Below are positions 53,100 to 61,223 of a stretch of DNA of 64,000 nucleotides, in pieces. Position numbers and translations under genes: made by a program. This DNA comes from 54-19 sp038210655 (GTDB lineage: Bacteria; Chloroflexota; Chloroflexia; Chloroheliales; Chloroheliaceae): the NCBI GenBank assembly GCA_038210655.1, contig JBBQWM010000013.1, positions 62,001 through 126,000 of the forward strand, given 5' to 3'. The notes under the pieces are model-generated. The model was not told where the DNA came from. It saw only the letters and a list, made by a program, of their open reading frames with translations, and did no database searches. Positions within the stretch are counted from its first letter, which is position 1; every line of letters starts with the position of its first letter.

Positions 53100-53135
53100 T
53101 CCCACTACCCCCTCTGCATTTTTCATCCTTCATCC

Positions 53136-53807
53136 TCATCCCTTTGGTGTCGTGTCGGGTCGTTTGGAGAGGCTATCGAGCAGGGCTTTGGCCTGAATAG
53201 AAACCTCGCTATTGGCAGGCTCGATCTCGATGATCCGCTTGAGGTAAGGTTCGGCCTTAGCGGGATCGGTTCGACCGAGCGAGGCACCAAGCGCCAGCAG
53301 CGCCGAGCTATTGCGAGGGTCTTCGTTGACAATCAATTGAAATTGATCCTGGGCTTCCTGAAAACTTTGGTTGTAAAGGAAGGCCAGGCCAAGTCGGAAA
53401 TGCGCCTCGATTCGTTCGGCGGGCTGGGCTTTGCTGGTGGCCTGATTATCGGCCAGAATGGTGGCCTGTCGGTAGGAGGCAACGGCGACGGCGTAATTTT
53501 TCTCACAGTTAAGGTTGTAAGAACCCCAATCCATCAAAGTGGCAAAATCGTTCGGGCTTTGCTTGAGGGTCTCGCTCAGCCGATTTTCGGTTACAGGGTC
53601 TTTACAGCCTGCCCCTTGCGGCGTGGCAGGTGGCTTAACCGAGGTCTGGCGGAGGTAGCCAAAAATTACAATACCGACGACCCCCACCACCAGCAATCCG
53701 AACATTAAGTAGCGTAAATTATTCGGGAGCGGTTGTGGTTCCGCCTGAGCAGTTTCAAAGCTAGTTTGAGCGCCAGCTATAGGTGCTTTTGTTTCATCTT
53801 CTATCAT
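53136..53807 (-). CDS. membrane-anchored TPR protein
   Basis: A cytoplasmic N-terminus of about 30 residues precedes one membrane helix (YLMFGLLVVGVVGIVIFGYL). The outside part has TPR-like repeats (NDFATLMDWGSYNLNCEKNYAVAVASYRQAT, RIEAHFRLGLAFLYNQSFQEAQDQFQLIV, NSSALLALGASLGRTDPAKAEPYLKRII). It resembles small TPR subunits of cytochrome-c maturation or Tol-like systems only in layout; no role is assigned. ATG 53805-53807 is preferred; a longer frame (40 residues more) lies in non-coding-like DNA. Confidence 0.82.
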   Translation of the reverse strand: MIEDETKAPIAGAQTSFETAQAEPQPLPNNLRYLMFGLLVVGVVGIVIFGYLRQTSVKPPATPQGAGCKDPVTENRLSETLKQSPNDFATLMDWGSYNLNCEKNYAVAVASYRQATILADNQATSKAQPAERIEAHFRLGLAFLYNQSFQEAQDQFQLIVNEDPRNSSALLALGASLGRTDPAKAEPYLKRIIEIEPANSEVSIQAKALLDSLSKRPDTTPKG

Positions 53808-54333
53808 AGGTTGTATGCTATCACGCCGCTTGCCCTTCGTCAACAAAGTTCGATGGGTTGGGTCAGCGTCAGATTTTTGCACGGGTTCAAACAATAAAAA
53901 CGGGCAACCGTGAAAACCCTGCTCCAAACCACTAAACTATATATTAGAAAAATTTTGTAACTGTTCACGAGTGAGCCACTGTCCAACCGAGATTCTTCGG
54001 CGGGGAGCCAACTTCGGCAAAAACCGAGGTAATCTCCCGCCTCAGAATGACAGACCGTGAACGGTTACAAAATTTTCGCAGGAAATTTTTCTAATATATA
54101 ATCACTCTCGTTTTAGGGTGTGGTATAGTCTGGCTAATATGCAAAAAATTGACGCGCACCCCGATGGGCTAGAACCCCAATCAATACAGCCAGCCTTCGC
54201 CGGTTTTAACCGATTTTTGGTTGTTATAGAATAAAACAGAACGGCGGGATTGTCTGTAAATAGTGAATAAATGTGTTATACTATTTTTGTAAGAAAGACG
54301 AATAAAAGCTTTCTTAAAGAAAGGTTTTGAGCC
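53808..54333. other. intergenic region with MITE-like element
   Basis: Holds the 163-bp inverted-repeat element at 53938-54100. A 31-codon frame at 54139 is too short to support. No other gene seen. Confidence 0.55.
53938..54100. mobile_element. MITE-like element with 30-base terminal inverted repeats
   Basis: The left end TATATATTAGAAAAATTTTG...TAACTGTTCAC and right end GTGAACGGTTACAAAATTTT...AAATTTTTCTAATATATA are inverted repeats, with about 13 extra bases in the right arm. The interior carries another palindrome fragment (GAGATTCTTCGG... CTCAGAATGACAG). It has no reading frame, so it is a non-autonomous element or a hairpin repeat. Its inner motif GTAACTGTTCA is also near 2798. Confidence 0.7.
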
Positions 54334-54594
54334 ATGCGGCAGAAAATAACATACTATTTTACCTATGAACTGCGGAGCAACGGAACATCCGAAGCAAAGC
54401 GCGGCGGGCTTGTTTTCAAGTCGGCTTCGATCCACCCGGAGACTTTTGTGCGGAGTACCCTGTGGCCGGCAGTTATCAAGCTGGAACCCGAATTTAGCGA
54501 GGTCAAATATCGCGACCACCAGATTCATGATTGGCCCTTTGAAGATGTAGTCTACCAGCCCATCGACTTTGAAGACAAAGAGACTGACTTTTAG
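54334..54594 (+). CDS. hypothetical small protein, 86 residues
   Basis: Not recognised. The sequence (MRQKITYYFTYELRSNG, SASIHPETFVRSTLWPAVIKLEPEF, VVYQPIDFEDKETDF) is compositionally protein-like, soluble, acidic at the end, without signal peptide. AAAGAAAGG lies 9 bases before the ATG. A larger minus-strand frame overlaps but reads poorly. It may be a real small gene with unknown function. Confidence 0.5.
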   Translation: MRQKITYYFTYELRSNGTSEAKRGGLVFKSASIHPETFVRSTLWPAVIKLEPEFSEVKYRDHQIHDWPFEDVVYQPIDFEDKETDF

Positions 54595-54626
54595 CCTGGC
54601 CTGTCGTCCAACCTCCACTCTAAAAT

Positions 54627-54657
54627 TAACAGGGATAGACAGGATTCACAGGATTAA
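54627..54657. repeat. AACAGGGATAGACAGGATTCACAGG-type repeat
   Basis: Second copy of the short dispersed unit seen at 12544-12576; a partial third copy lies at 59239-59256. Confidence 0.5.
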
Positions 54658-54772
54658 ATTGTATTGAATTGCCTGGCCCCGCTGAATTGGTTAATTTGAT
54701 CGGCCCATTGCGTCCTGCGTACCCTGTCTCCTCGGCAACCCCTCTTGTTTGCTTTAGCCTGCTTTTTGCTTC

Positions 54773-54801
54773 TTGTACCCCTGCTCACGATAACTTATAA
54801 T
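54773..54801 (+). promoter_or_regulatory. possible promoter for the tandem Uma2 genes
   Basis: TTGTAC at 54773-54778, a 17-base spacer and TATAAT at 54796-54801, 75 bases upstream of the first Uma2 ATG. The -10 is perfect, the -35 weak. Confidence 0.5.
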
Positions 54802-54875
54802 GAAAGTGATAACTATAAAAGATAATACGGTTGTTAAGGCTGTTTAGTACGAACAAAACAGCAGGAGCATAGTCT

Positions 54876-55448
54876 ATGGCACTACCGGCCCAAAAAGCAG
54901 AGCTTGAACAGCTCTACACCAGTGACGAGTTTGAGGCTCTGCCAGAATTTGACGAACGTTATGAATTGATCGACGGGAGGCTGGTCGAGAAGCCTATGCC
55001 AAATAACGAACATTTGTGGATTGTGCATGTACTCCAAAGGGCCGTAGATCGCTTTGACCCGGATGAGAAACTTGGGGTGGCCTTTCCCGAACCTAGCGTG
55101 AAATTAGACGCTCGTAATACTCCTATGCCCGACTTAGGGTTTTGGGTAGCCGGTCGCAAGCCGCTACGTGGCAAGACTGCCGCCGATTGGCCCGACCTGG
55201 CGATAGAGGTCTTGTCGCCGCACGATTTGGCAAGCCGGAAACGCCGGGAAGAAGTGCAGGACAAAATCCGCAAATATCAGGCTGCCGGGGTGCGGTTAGT
55301 CTGGGTGGTCAACCCGCGTGAAAAGACGGTGGAAGTCTATTACCCGGATCAGGTTGGGCCGGTTCAGACGCTGGGAATAGCCGACCAAATAGATGGCGCG
55401 GATGTGTTACCCGGCTTCAAATTTGTGGTAGGAAAGTTATTTGAGTGA
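54876..55448 (+). CDS. Uma2-family protein, tandem copy 1
   Basis: DUF820 restriction-endonuclease-like fold. Seen are DERYELIDGRLVEKPMP, the acidic/Asp part TPMPDLGFWV, PDLAIEVLSPHDLASRKRREEVQDKIRKYQAAGVRLVWVVNPREKTVEVYY, and GADVLPGFKFVVGKLFE. Its first 42 and last 80 residues are almost identical to those of the next gene, while the middle (about 43-108) differs clearly. AGGAG about 10 bases upstream supports the ATG. Nuclease activity is predicted for the family only; biological role unknown. Confidence 0.88.
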   Translation: MALPAQKAELEQLYTSDEFEALPEFDERYELIDGRLVEKPMPNNEHLWIVHVLQRAVDRFDPDEKLGVAFPEPSVKLDARNTPMPDLGFWVAGRKPLRGKTAADWPDLAIEVLSPHDLASRKRREEVQDKIRKYQAAGVRLVWVVNPREKTVEVYYPDQVGPVQTLGIADQIDGADVLPGFKFVVGKLFE

Positions 55449-55491
55449 AGGCGGACATAGTTCTTTGGGATAAATAGCAGGAGCATAGTCT

Positions 55492-56064
55492 ATGGCACTA
55501 CCGGCCCAAAAAGCAGAGCTTGAACGGCTCTACACCAGTGACGAGTTTGAGGCTCTGCCGGAATTTGACGAACGTTATGAATTGATCGACGGGAGGCTGG
55601 TTGAAAAATCTATGCCAGGATTTGAACATGGCTTAATCGCCGACATCCTAAAAGAAACCTTACGCGATTTTGACCCGGATCGAAAACTCGGTTTGATGCT
55701 TCAGGAGGTCAGCACCCGTTTAGATACCAAAAATACCCCTTTGCCTGATCTCAGCTTTTGGACGACGGCCCGGATGCCGAAACGCACCCAGGGGGCCGCA
55801 CCTTTTCCCGATCTGGCGGTAGAAATCTTATCACCGCACGACCTGGCAAGCCGGAAGCGCCGGGAAGAGGTACAGGACAAGATTCGCAAATATCAGGCTG
55901 CCGGGGTGCGGTTAGTCTGGGTGGTTAATCCGCGCGAAAAGACGGTGGAAACCTATTACCCGGATCAGGTTGGGCCGGTGCAGACGCTGGGAATAGCCGA
56001 TGAACTGGACGGCGCGGATGTGTTACCCGGCTTTAAGATGGCGGTAGCGAAGTTGTTTGAATAG
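55492..56064 (+). CDS. Uma2-family protein, tandem copy 2
   Basis: Same length (190 residues) as its neighbour and the same 5' leader (AGCAGGAGCATAGTCTATG). Core motifs: DERYELIDGRLVEKSMP, NTPLPDLSFWTTAR, PDLAVEILSPHDLASRKRREE and DKIRKYQAAGVRLVWVVNP. The middle third is diverged from copy 1 (FEHGLIADILKETLRDFDPDRKLGLMLQ against NEHLWIVHVLQRAVDRFDPDEKLGVAFP). The arrangement shows a tandem duplication with either divergence of the centre or gene conversion of the ends. A strong terminator follows. Confidence 0.88.
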   Translation: MALPAQKAELERLYTSDEFEALPEFDERYELIDGRLVEKSMPGFEHGLIADILKETLRDFDPDRKLGLMLQEVSTRLDTKNTPLPDLSFWTTARMPKRTQGAAPFPDLAVEILSPHDLASRKRREEVQDKIRKYQAAGVRLVWVVNPREKTVETYYPDQVGPVQTLGIADELDGADVLPGFKMAVAKLFE

Positions 56065-56119
56065 AGTTTTTCAAAGTTGGTTATAAATTTACAAGTGGGT
56101 TAGGTATTGGTAGGAAAAG

Positions 56120-56166
56120 AAAAAGGGGTTGATGTTCTGCTTATAGAGAACATCAATCCCTTTTTT
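56120..56166. terminator. bidirectional terminator between Uma2 and aconitase genes
   Basis: AAAAAGGGGTTGATGTTCT and AGAACATCAATCCCTTTTTT form a long stem with one G-T/G-C mismatch and a 9-base loop, with A-run and T-run at either side, serving convergent genes. Confidence 0.9.
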
Positions 56167-56180
56167 GCGATAGAAAGTAC

Positions 56181-59057
56181 TTAAGCGATTAGCTGGCGGA
56201 GGACATAGGGTAGGATACCACCGTGCCGGTAGTACTCGACCTCGATAGGCGTATCGATACGGAGCATGACCGGCACGTTCTCGGTTTCGCCGTTGGCGCG
56301 GTGGATCGTCAACGTGACTTCCTGGCGCGGGTGGAGCGTGCCGTTGCGTAAGCAAAGCAGATCAAAAGTCTCGGTTCCATTCAGGCCAAGCGTTTTGGCG
56401 CTCACGCCCTCTTTGAATTGGCAGGGTAATACACCCATCCCGACCAGGTTGCTACGATGAATGCGCTCAAAGCTTTCGGCTACCACGACCTTTACGCCCA
56501 GCAGATTAGTGCCTTTGGCAGCCCAGTCGCGTGAACTACCGGTTCCGTATTCCTGCCCGGCAAAGACGATCAGGGGAGTTTTGGCCGCTTGATATTTAAC
56601 TGCCGCATCGTAAATGCTCATTTGCTCGCCGACTGGTTGATGAAGGGTCAGGCCGCCCTCGCTGCCGGGAACCATCAGATTCTTGATCCGCACGTTAGCA
56701 AAAGTTCCACGAGTCATAACCCGGTCGTTGCCACGCCGGGAGCCGTAGCTGTTGAAATCTTCGTAGGTGACTCCCTTTTCGGTCAGGTAGAGACCAGCCG
56801 GAGAAGTCTTTTTGATCGCGCCTGCCGGACTGATGTGGTCGGTCGTGACCGAGTCGCCAAAGACCGCCAGAGGTCGCGCCCCAAAAACGTCCGAAAGGTT
56901 TTCCGGCTGGACGCTAAACTTCTCGAAAAAGGGTGGCTCCTGGATATAAGTTGAAGTCGTGTCCCAATCATAGCTGTCGCCCAGGCTGCTCGGAATCTCG
57001 TTCCAGAGCGGGTTCGCTTCGGTGAAGTTGCTGTAGAGTCGCCGGAAAGTGGCCGGATCGAGGGCCGATACCAGCAGGTCGCGGACTTCTTGCAAGCTGG
57101 GCCAGAGATCGCGCAGATAGACTTCTTGCCCGTCTTTGCCGACCCCAATCGGTTCCTTTGACATATCAATATCGACTCGCCCGGCTAGAGCGAAGGCTAC
57201 TACTAAAGGCGGACTCATCAAAAAATTGGCTTTGACGCTCTGGTGGACGCGGGCCTCGAAGTTGCGGTTGCCGCTCAACACGCTGGCCCCAATTAGGTCG
57301 TGAGTGTTTACAACCTCCTCGATACGTGGGTCAAGCGGGCCAGAATTACCGATACAGGTGGTGCAGCCATAACCAACCGTGTTAAAGCCAAGCTTATCAA
57401 GGTAAGGTTGCAGCCCGGTCTTATCGAGATATTCGGTGACGACCCGTGAGCCGGGGGCTAAGGAAGTCTTGACCACCGGGCGCACCGACAGTCCAGCCTC
57501 GACCGCTTTTTTCGCGACTAGCCCGGCAGCCAGCATTACACTCGGATTGGAGGTATTGGTGCAAGACGTGATCGCTGCGATTAACACGTCGCCGTGACCG
57601 AGATCAACCCGCGCTTGTGGAAATTCTTCCGCCAAAATTTCTTCTACCCGGTCAGGGGTAGGCCGGTTGTTCATCATTTCGATTTCGGTGGTCGGGTTGG
57701 TATTTTTGTCGCTGACCATTGTTGCCATTTCTTCGGGGGTAGTCTCGGAACCTTGTTCGCCACCCCCGGTTAGCTGAACCAAATTACCGTTGGCAACCCC
57801 AATGTTGACCTCATAACGAACACTATTACCATCTTGCGGCTTGTTGTAGCCGTTCTCGCTGACTGGTTTGACCAGCAAATTATGGAAAGTCTCCTTCAGG
57901 TCGGGCAAATTAATCCGATCCTGCGGACGTTTCGGTCCGGCTACGCTGGGCGTAATGGTCGAAAGGTCAAGCTCCAACAGGGCGCTGTACTCGATCTGGC
58001 CTTTGGTGGGCATCCCAAACAGCCCTTGCGCCTTGAAGTAGTTGCGGAAAGCCTCGACTTGCTGGTCGGTACGTCCGGTCTTGGCAAGATACTGGCACGA
58101 TTCCTCATCTATTGGGAAGAAGCCCATCGTCGCGCCATACTCAGGGGCCATATTAGCAATCGTGGCCCGGTCGGTCAGCGGCAGCGAGGCGGCTCCTTCG
58201 CCGTGAAATTCGACAAATTTACCGACCACTTTGGCTTTACGGAGCATTTCGGTTACGCGCAACGCCAGGTCGGTCGCGGTTACACCTTCACGCAAAGCCC
58301 CCGTCAGATTTACTCCCACTACATCCGGGGTCAGGAAGTAGACTGGCTGACCGAGCATTCCGGCCTCGGCCTCGATCCCACCTACGCCCCAACCAACGAT
58401 CCCCAGACCGTTAATCATCGTGGTGTGCGAGTCGGTCCCGACCAGCGTATCAGGGTAATATACGCCTTCTTTTTGGAGTACGCCTTTTGCCAGATATTCG
58501 AGATTGACTTGATGGATGATCCCGATGCCGGGCGGCACGACTTTAAAGCTCTCAAAGGCTTGCATACCCCATTTGAGGAACTGGTAACGCGCCCGGTTGC
58601 GCTTAAATTCGATTTCCATATTTTTTTGAAGGGCATCGGGGCGATTTGAAAAGTCTACCTGGATCGAGTGATCGACGACTAGATCGACCGGGACAAGCGG
58701 CTCGATCAGTTTGGGGTTCTTGCCAAGTCGGGCCACCGCCGAACGCATGGCAGCCAGATCGACCAAAAGCGGCACGCCGGTAAAGTCCTGCAAGACGATC
58801 CGGGCGACTACAAAGGGAATTTCTTCGGCGCGTTCGGCGGTGGCGCTCCAATTTGCCAAAGTTCGTACATCATCTTCGGTAATTTTTTGACCGTCAAAGT
58901 TACGCAAGACCGATTCTAGCACGATTCGGATGCTGACCGGTAATTTCGAGATCGGCCCGACCCCGGCCTTTTCAAGCTGTGGCAGAGAATAAAACTGCCC
59001 GGTGTGGCCTGCCCCAGCCTCAAAGGTTTGAAGAGTTTCAAACAAATTATGTGACAT
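56181..59057 (-). CDS. acnA: aconitate hydratase A
   Basis: Interconverts citrate and isocitrate in the TCA cycle through a [4Fe-4S] cluster. Cluster cysteines lie in TSCTNTSNPSVMLAAG (about residue 500) and GYGCTTCIGNSGPLD (about 560, two Cys). Other landmarks: DSHTTMINGLGIVGWGVGGIEAEAGMLGQP, GDSVTTDHISPAGAI, SYGSRRGNDRVMTRGTFANVRIKN and YGTGSSRDWAAKGT. 958 residues, normal for AcnA/IRP1 type. ATG 59055-59057 is preferred because AGGAGG lies 9 bases upstream. Divergent neighbour of the Fe-S assembly operon. In this organism it might also act as homoaconitase; that is speculation. Confidence 0.96.
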   Translation of the reverse strand: MSHNLFETLQTFEAGAGHTGQFYSLPQLEKAGVGPISKLPVSIRIVLESVLRNFDGQKITEDDVRTLANWSATAERAEEIPFVVARIVLQDFTGVPLLVDLAAMRSAVARLGKNPKLIEPLVPVDLVVDHSIQVDFSNRPDALQKNMEIEFKRNRARYQFLKWGMQAFESFKVVPPGIGIIHQVNLEYLAKGVLQKEGVYYPDTLVGTDSHTTMINGLGIVGWGVGGIEAEAGMLGQPVYFLTPDVVGVNLTGALREGVTATDLALRVTEMLRKAKVVGKFVEFHGEGAASLPLTDRATIANMAPEYGATMGFFPIDEESCQYLAKTGRTDQQVEAFRNYFKAQGLFGMPTKGQIEYSALLELDLSTITPSVAGPKRPQDRINLPDLKETFHNLLVKPVSENGYNKPQDGNSVRYEVNIGVANGNLVQLTGGGEQGSETTPEEMATMVSDKNTNPTTEIEMMNNRPTPDRVEEILAEEFPQARVDLGHGDVLIAAITSCTNTSNPSVMLAAGLVAKKAVEAGLSVRPVVKTSLAPGSRVVTEYLDKTGLQPYLDKLGFNTVGYGCTTCIGNSGPLDPRIEEVVNTHDLIGASVLSGNRNFEARVHQSVKANFLMSPPLVVAFALAGRVDIDMSKEPIGVGKDGQEVYLRDLWPSLQEVRDLLVSALDPATFRRLYSNFTEANPLWNEIPSSLGDSYDWDTTSTYIQEPPFFEKFSVQPENLSDVFGARPLAVFGDSVTTDHISPAGAIKKTSPAGLYLTEKGVTYEDFNSYGSRRGNDRVMTRGTFANVRIKNLMVPGSEGGLTLHQPVGEQMSIYDAAVKYQAAKTPLIVFAGQEYGTGSSRDWAAKGTNLLGVKVVVAESFERIHRSNLVGMGVLPCQFKEGVSAKTLGLNGTETFDLLCLRNGTLHPRQEVTLTIHRANGETENVPVMLRIDTPIEVEYYRHGGILPYVLRQLIA

Positions 59058-59360
59058 ACTAATTAGCCTCCTCTCCTTCAAGGTTTTAAATTGAAGGGGA
59101 ATATAATTTTTCTAAAATTTCTAATTTGTACTTTCTATTGTACTTCCTGTACTAAAGTATATCGGCTACCCAGGTTAATCGCAAGTGGACTTTGTGATGA
59201 AGGTAATTGCCCCAGGCTATGAGGAACTCTTGTGTTATTAATAGGGATAGACAGGATGAGTAAGACGTAAATACTCACCGCAGAGACGCAGAGACGCAGA
59301 GAAAGCTAAAATTAGAGTAGCTATAGTAGGAAGCAAAGCCTTGAGCTATACAAAATTATC

Positions 59361-59433
59361 TGTAGGAGCGAGCTTCTGCTCGCGATTGAAGCCGCAGCTA
59401 GTGTTCAATCGCGAGCAGAAGCTCGCTCCTACA
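59361..59433. repeat. palindromic repeat, TGTAGGAGCGAGC family, copy 2
   Basis: Same 30-base arms as at 17895-17968, with a different 13-base loop between (GCCGCAGCTAGTG). Arms are at 59361-59390 and 59404-59433. Confidence 0.95.
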
Positions 59434-59507
59434 GCTGTGGCCTGCTCAGTTGGTTTCTGCTCAGAGCGCAATTAATAGCGGCTGGTTAACGGGGTAACAG
59501 TTTGTTA

Positions 59508-59531
59508 ATTCCGACTAAAATAGTCGGCTAT
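59508..59531 (+). promoter_or_regulatory. IscR/Rrf2-type operator
   Basis: CCGACTAAAATAGTCGG at 59511-59527 is a perfect 17-base palindrome. With its right flank CTAT it fits the type 1 IscR consensus (GACT-N5-AGTC core followed by RRSTAT). It lies just upstream of the -35 box of the Rrf2 gene, which encodes a likely Fe-S regulator. Confidence 0.7.
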
Positions 59532-59535
59532 AGAC

Positions 59536-59564
59536 TTGACTAGGAATGAAAAAGGCGTTATAAT
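59536..59564 (+). promoter_or_regulatory. strong sigma70-type promoter of the Rrf2-suf operon
   Basis: TTGACT at 59536-59541, a 17-base spacer and a perfect TATAAT at 59559-59564. Confidence 0.85.
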
Positions 59565-59584
59565 TCCTACTAGCCTGATAGGAA
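59564..59584 (+). promoter_or_regulatory. second operator candidate over the start site
   Basis: TTCCTACTAGCCTGATAGGAA is a palindrome with two mismatches, directly after the -10 box. Half-sites (CTAGGAAT at 59540-59547) also occur in the spacer, so an Rrf2 protein could repress from here. Confidence 0.5.
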
Positions 59585-59616
59585 TTCTAATCAGAGTACA
59601 TAGGGTAGTAAAAGCA

Positions 59617-60171
59617 ATGATTTTTTCAACTCGTTCGGAATATGGGGTCATGATGCTAACCAAGCTGGCCCAGCATTATGGGCGCGGCCCGCTCTCGCTG
59701 ACCGAAGTAGCCGACACGCTGGGTTTATCGGTAGCCTATTTAGAGCAGATTGTCCCCGCTTTGCGGACGCACGGCTTTATCGATAGCCAGCGTGGTGCGA
59801 AAGGCGGTTATGTCTTGACTACCCACCCGGAGAAAATTCGGATGGGAGCGGTCATACGCGCCCTCGAAGAACGCAAAACCGGTCAGAAATTGAGCGTTAT
59901 GCCTTGTGCCAACCTGGACGGAACGACCGATTCTTGCGGTCACGGCGATGTTTGCACCGGCCCGCTCTTGTGGATGCGAGTACGTGATGCGATTATTCAG
60001 GCGCTTGACTCCACTACCCTGGCTGACCTGGCCCCGGAAACCCGTCGTACCCTTCCGCTTTTCTCGGAGGTGCTAGTAGGGGCAATCGCCCAAAATGCGG
60101 GATTACCATTAGAAGCAGGCGTAGTTACAGAATTAGAAGTAGGCTTAGCTACAGAAGAGCATCATAACTAG
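59617..60171 (+). CDS. Rrf2-family Fe-S sensing regulator of the suf operon
   Basis: A winged helix-turn-helix (MIFSTRSEYGVMMLTKLAQHYG, LSLTEVADTLGLSVAYLEQIVPALRTHGFIDSQRGAKGGYVL) is followed by three cysteines at C97, C107 and C113 (PCANLDGTTDSCGHGDVCTGP), the likely ligands of a [2Fe-2S] or [4Fe-4S] cluster, as in IscR/SufR-like members although with spacing C-X9-C-X5-C. It stands first before sufC-sufD-sufS and probably represses its own operon when Fe-S is sufficient. The ATG at 59617 is preferred since it begins the conserved domain; the longer frame would overlap the promoter. Confidence 0.92.
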   Translation: MIFSTRSEYGVMMLTKLAQHYGRGPLSLTEVADTLGLSVAYLEQIVPALRTHGFIDSQRGAKGGYVLTTHPEKIRMGAVIRALEERKTGQKLSVMPCANLDGTTDSCGHGDVCTGPLLWMRVRDAIIQALDSTTLADLAPETRRTLPLFSEVLVGAIAQNAGLPLEAGVVTELEVGLATEEHHN

Positions 60172-60308
60172 GGTAAAATAGTTTGAGCCGCCTGTTTGTG
60201 ATCTGAGGCTTATTATAAAGTCGCGTTTTGAATTCGCAATTTTGAATTCGTAAATGATAGCCCGGCTGCTACCGGGCTTTGTAATGTAATGGGGGAGAAG
60301 CTGACAAA

Positions 60309-61223
60309 ATGGATAACGATCTTATTATCAAAGACCTGCATGTAAATGTAGAAGAAAAAGAAATTATCAAGGGCATCAACCTGCATATCAAGCCGGGCGA
60401 AGTCCACGTCATCATGGGGCCGAACGGTAGCGGCAAATCGACCCTCAGCAACGCTGTAATGGGCCACCCCCGCTATACCGTAACCAGCGGCGAGATCATC
60501 TTCCAGGGTACCAATATTATCGATATGCCAGCCGACCGACGGGCGCGGCGCGGGCTGTTTTTAGCCTTCCAAAACCCGATGGTTGTGCCGGGCGTATCGG
60601 TCTCCAACTTTTTGCGGACGGCTCTGACCAACCGTCGTAAGGGGGATGTCCGGGCCGAAGTCCGCCCCGAAAACCTCGGTGTGGTCGGCGATAAGCCGGT
60701 CTACGAAACAAAAAAAGCTTCGGTTGGTGGGGATGGCGTTTTGATCGACCGCAAGAAGAAAGACGCTTTGATCCCGCCCAAAGAATTCCGGGCGATCCTC
60801 AAAGACAAGCTTGGTCTGCTCAAGATGGACGAGAAGTTCACCAAACGTTATTTGAACGATGGGTTTAGTGGTGGTGAGAAAAAACGCCTCGAAATTTTGC
60901 AGATGGCGATCCTCAACCCGACCGTAGCTTTCCTGGACGAACCAGATAGCGGCCTCGACATCGATGCGATCCGGGTCGTGGGCGAAGGCGTAAATAGCCT
61001 TCGTAGCAAGGATATGGCAGTGGTCGTCATTACCCATCAGCAGCGTATTTTGAGCTTCCTGCACGTCGATTTTGTCCACGTAATGATGCAGGGCCAGATC
61101 GTCAAAGAGGGTGGGCCGGAACTCTCGAAAGAGATTGAACAGCGCGGCTACGGCTGGATTCGGGAAGAATTAGGGTTGACCCTCACCGGCGAGGAATTAC
61201 AGGAGGTCGGTGCAAATGCCTAG
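60309..61223 (+). CDS. sufC: Fe-S assembly ATPase SufC, with insertion
   Basis: ABC ATPase with Walker A VIMGPNGSGKSTLSNAVMG, Q-loop FLAFQNPMVVPGVSVSNFL, signature FSGGEKKRLEILQMAIL and Walker B VAFLDEPDSGLDIDAIRVV. It energises the SufBD scaffold. At 304 residues it is about 50 longer than E. coli SufC: an insert of roughly 30-35 residues lies between about 105 and 145 (with VGDKPVYETKKASVGGDG), plus a C-terminal tail. GGGGGAGAAG upstream supports the ATG. It overlaps the next gene by 8 bases. Confidence 0.95.
   Translation: MDNDLIIKDLHVNVEEKEIIKGINLHIKPGEVHVIMGPNGSGKSTLSNAVMGHPRYTVTSGEIIFQGTNIIDMPADRRARRGLFLAFQNPMVVPGVSVSNFLRTALTNRRKGDVRAEVRPENLGVVGDKPVYETKKASVGGDGVLIDRKKKDALIPPKEFRAILKDKLGLLKMDEKFTKRYLNDGFSGGEKKRLEILQMAILNPTVAFLDEPDSGLDIDAIRVVGEGVNSLRSKDMAVVVITHQQRILSFLHVDFVHVMMQGQIVKEGGPELSKEIEQRGYGWIREELGLTLTGEELQEVGANA

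Larger units (their letters stand above)
59058..59616. other. divergent region between acnA and the Rrf2 gene
   Basis: No gene seen. It contains a repeat fragment near 59239, a short run of GCAGAGACGCAGAGACGCAGAG (59281-59300), the palindromic repeat at 59361-59433 and the promoter/operator region at 59508-59584. Confidence 0.6.

Noticed and set aside
54139..54234. 31-codon frame starting MQKIDAHPDG
   Set aside because: Too short, no ribosome site and no recognisable feature.
54181..54618. Minus-strand 145-codon frame opposite the small hypothetical gene
   Set aside because: It overlaps the better-supported 86-residue frame, lacks a ribosome site and reads as non-protein-like sequence.
59281..59300. 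GCAGAGACGCAGAG run as a regulatory repeat
   Set aside because: Only two to three short units; this motif is a common dispersed low-complexity sequence and has no evident link to the adjacent promoter.
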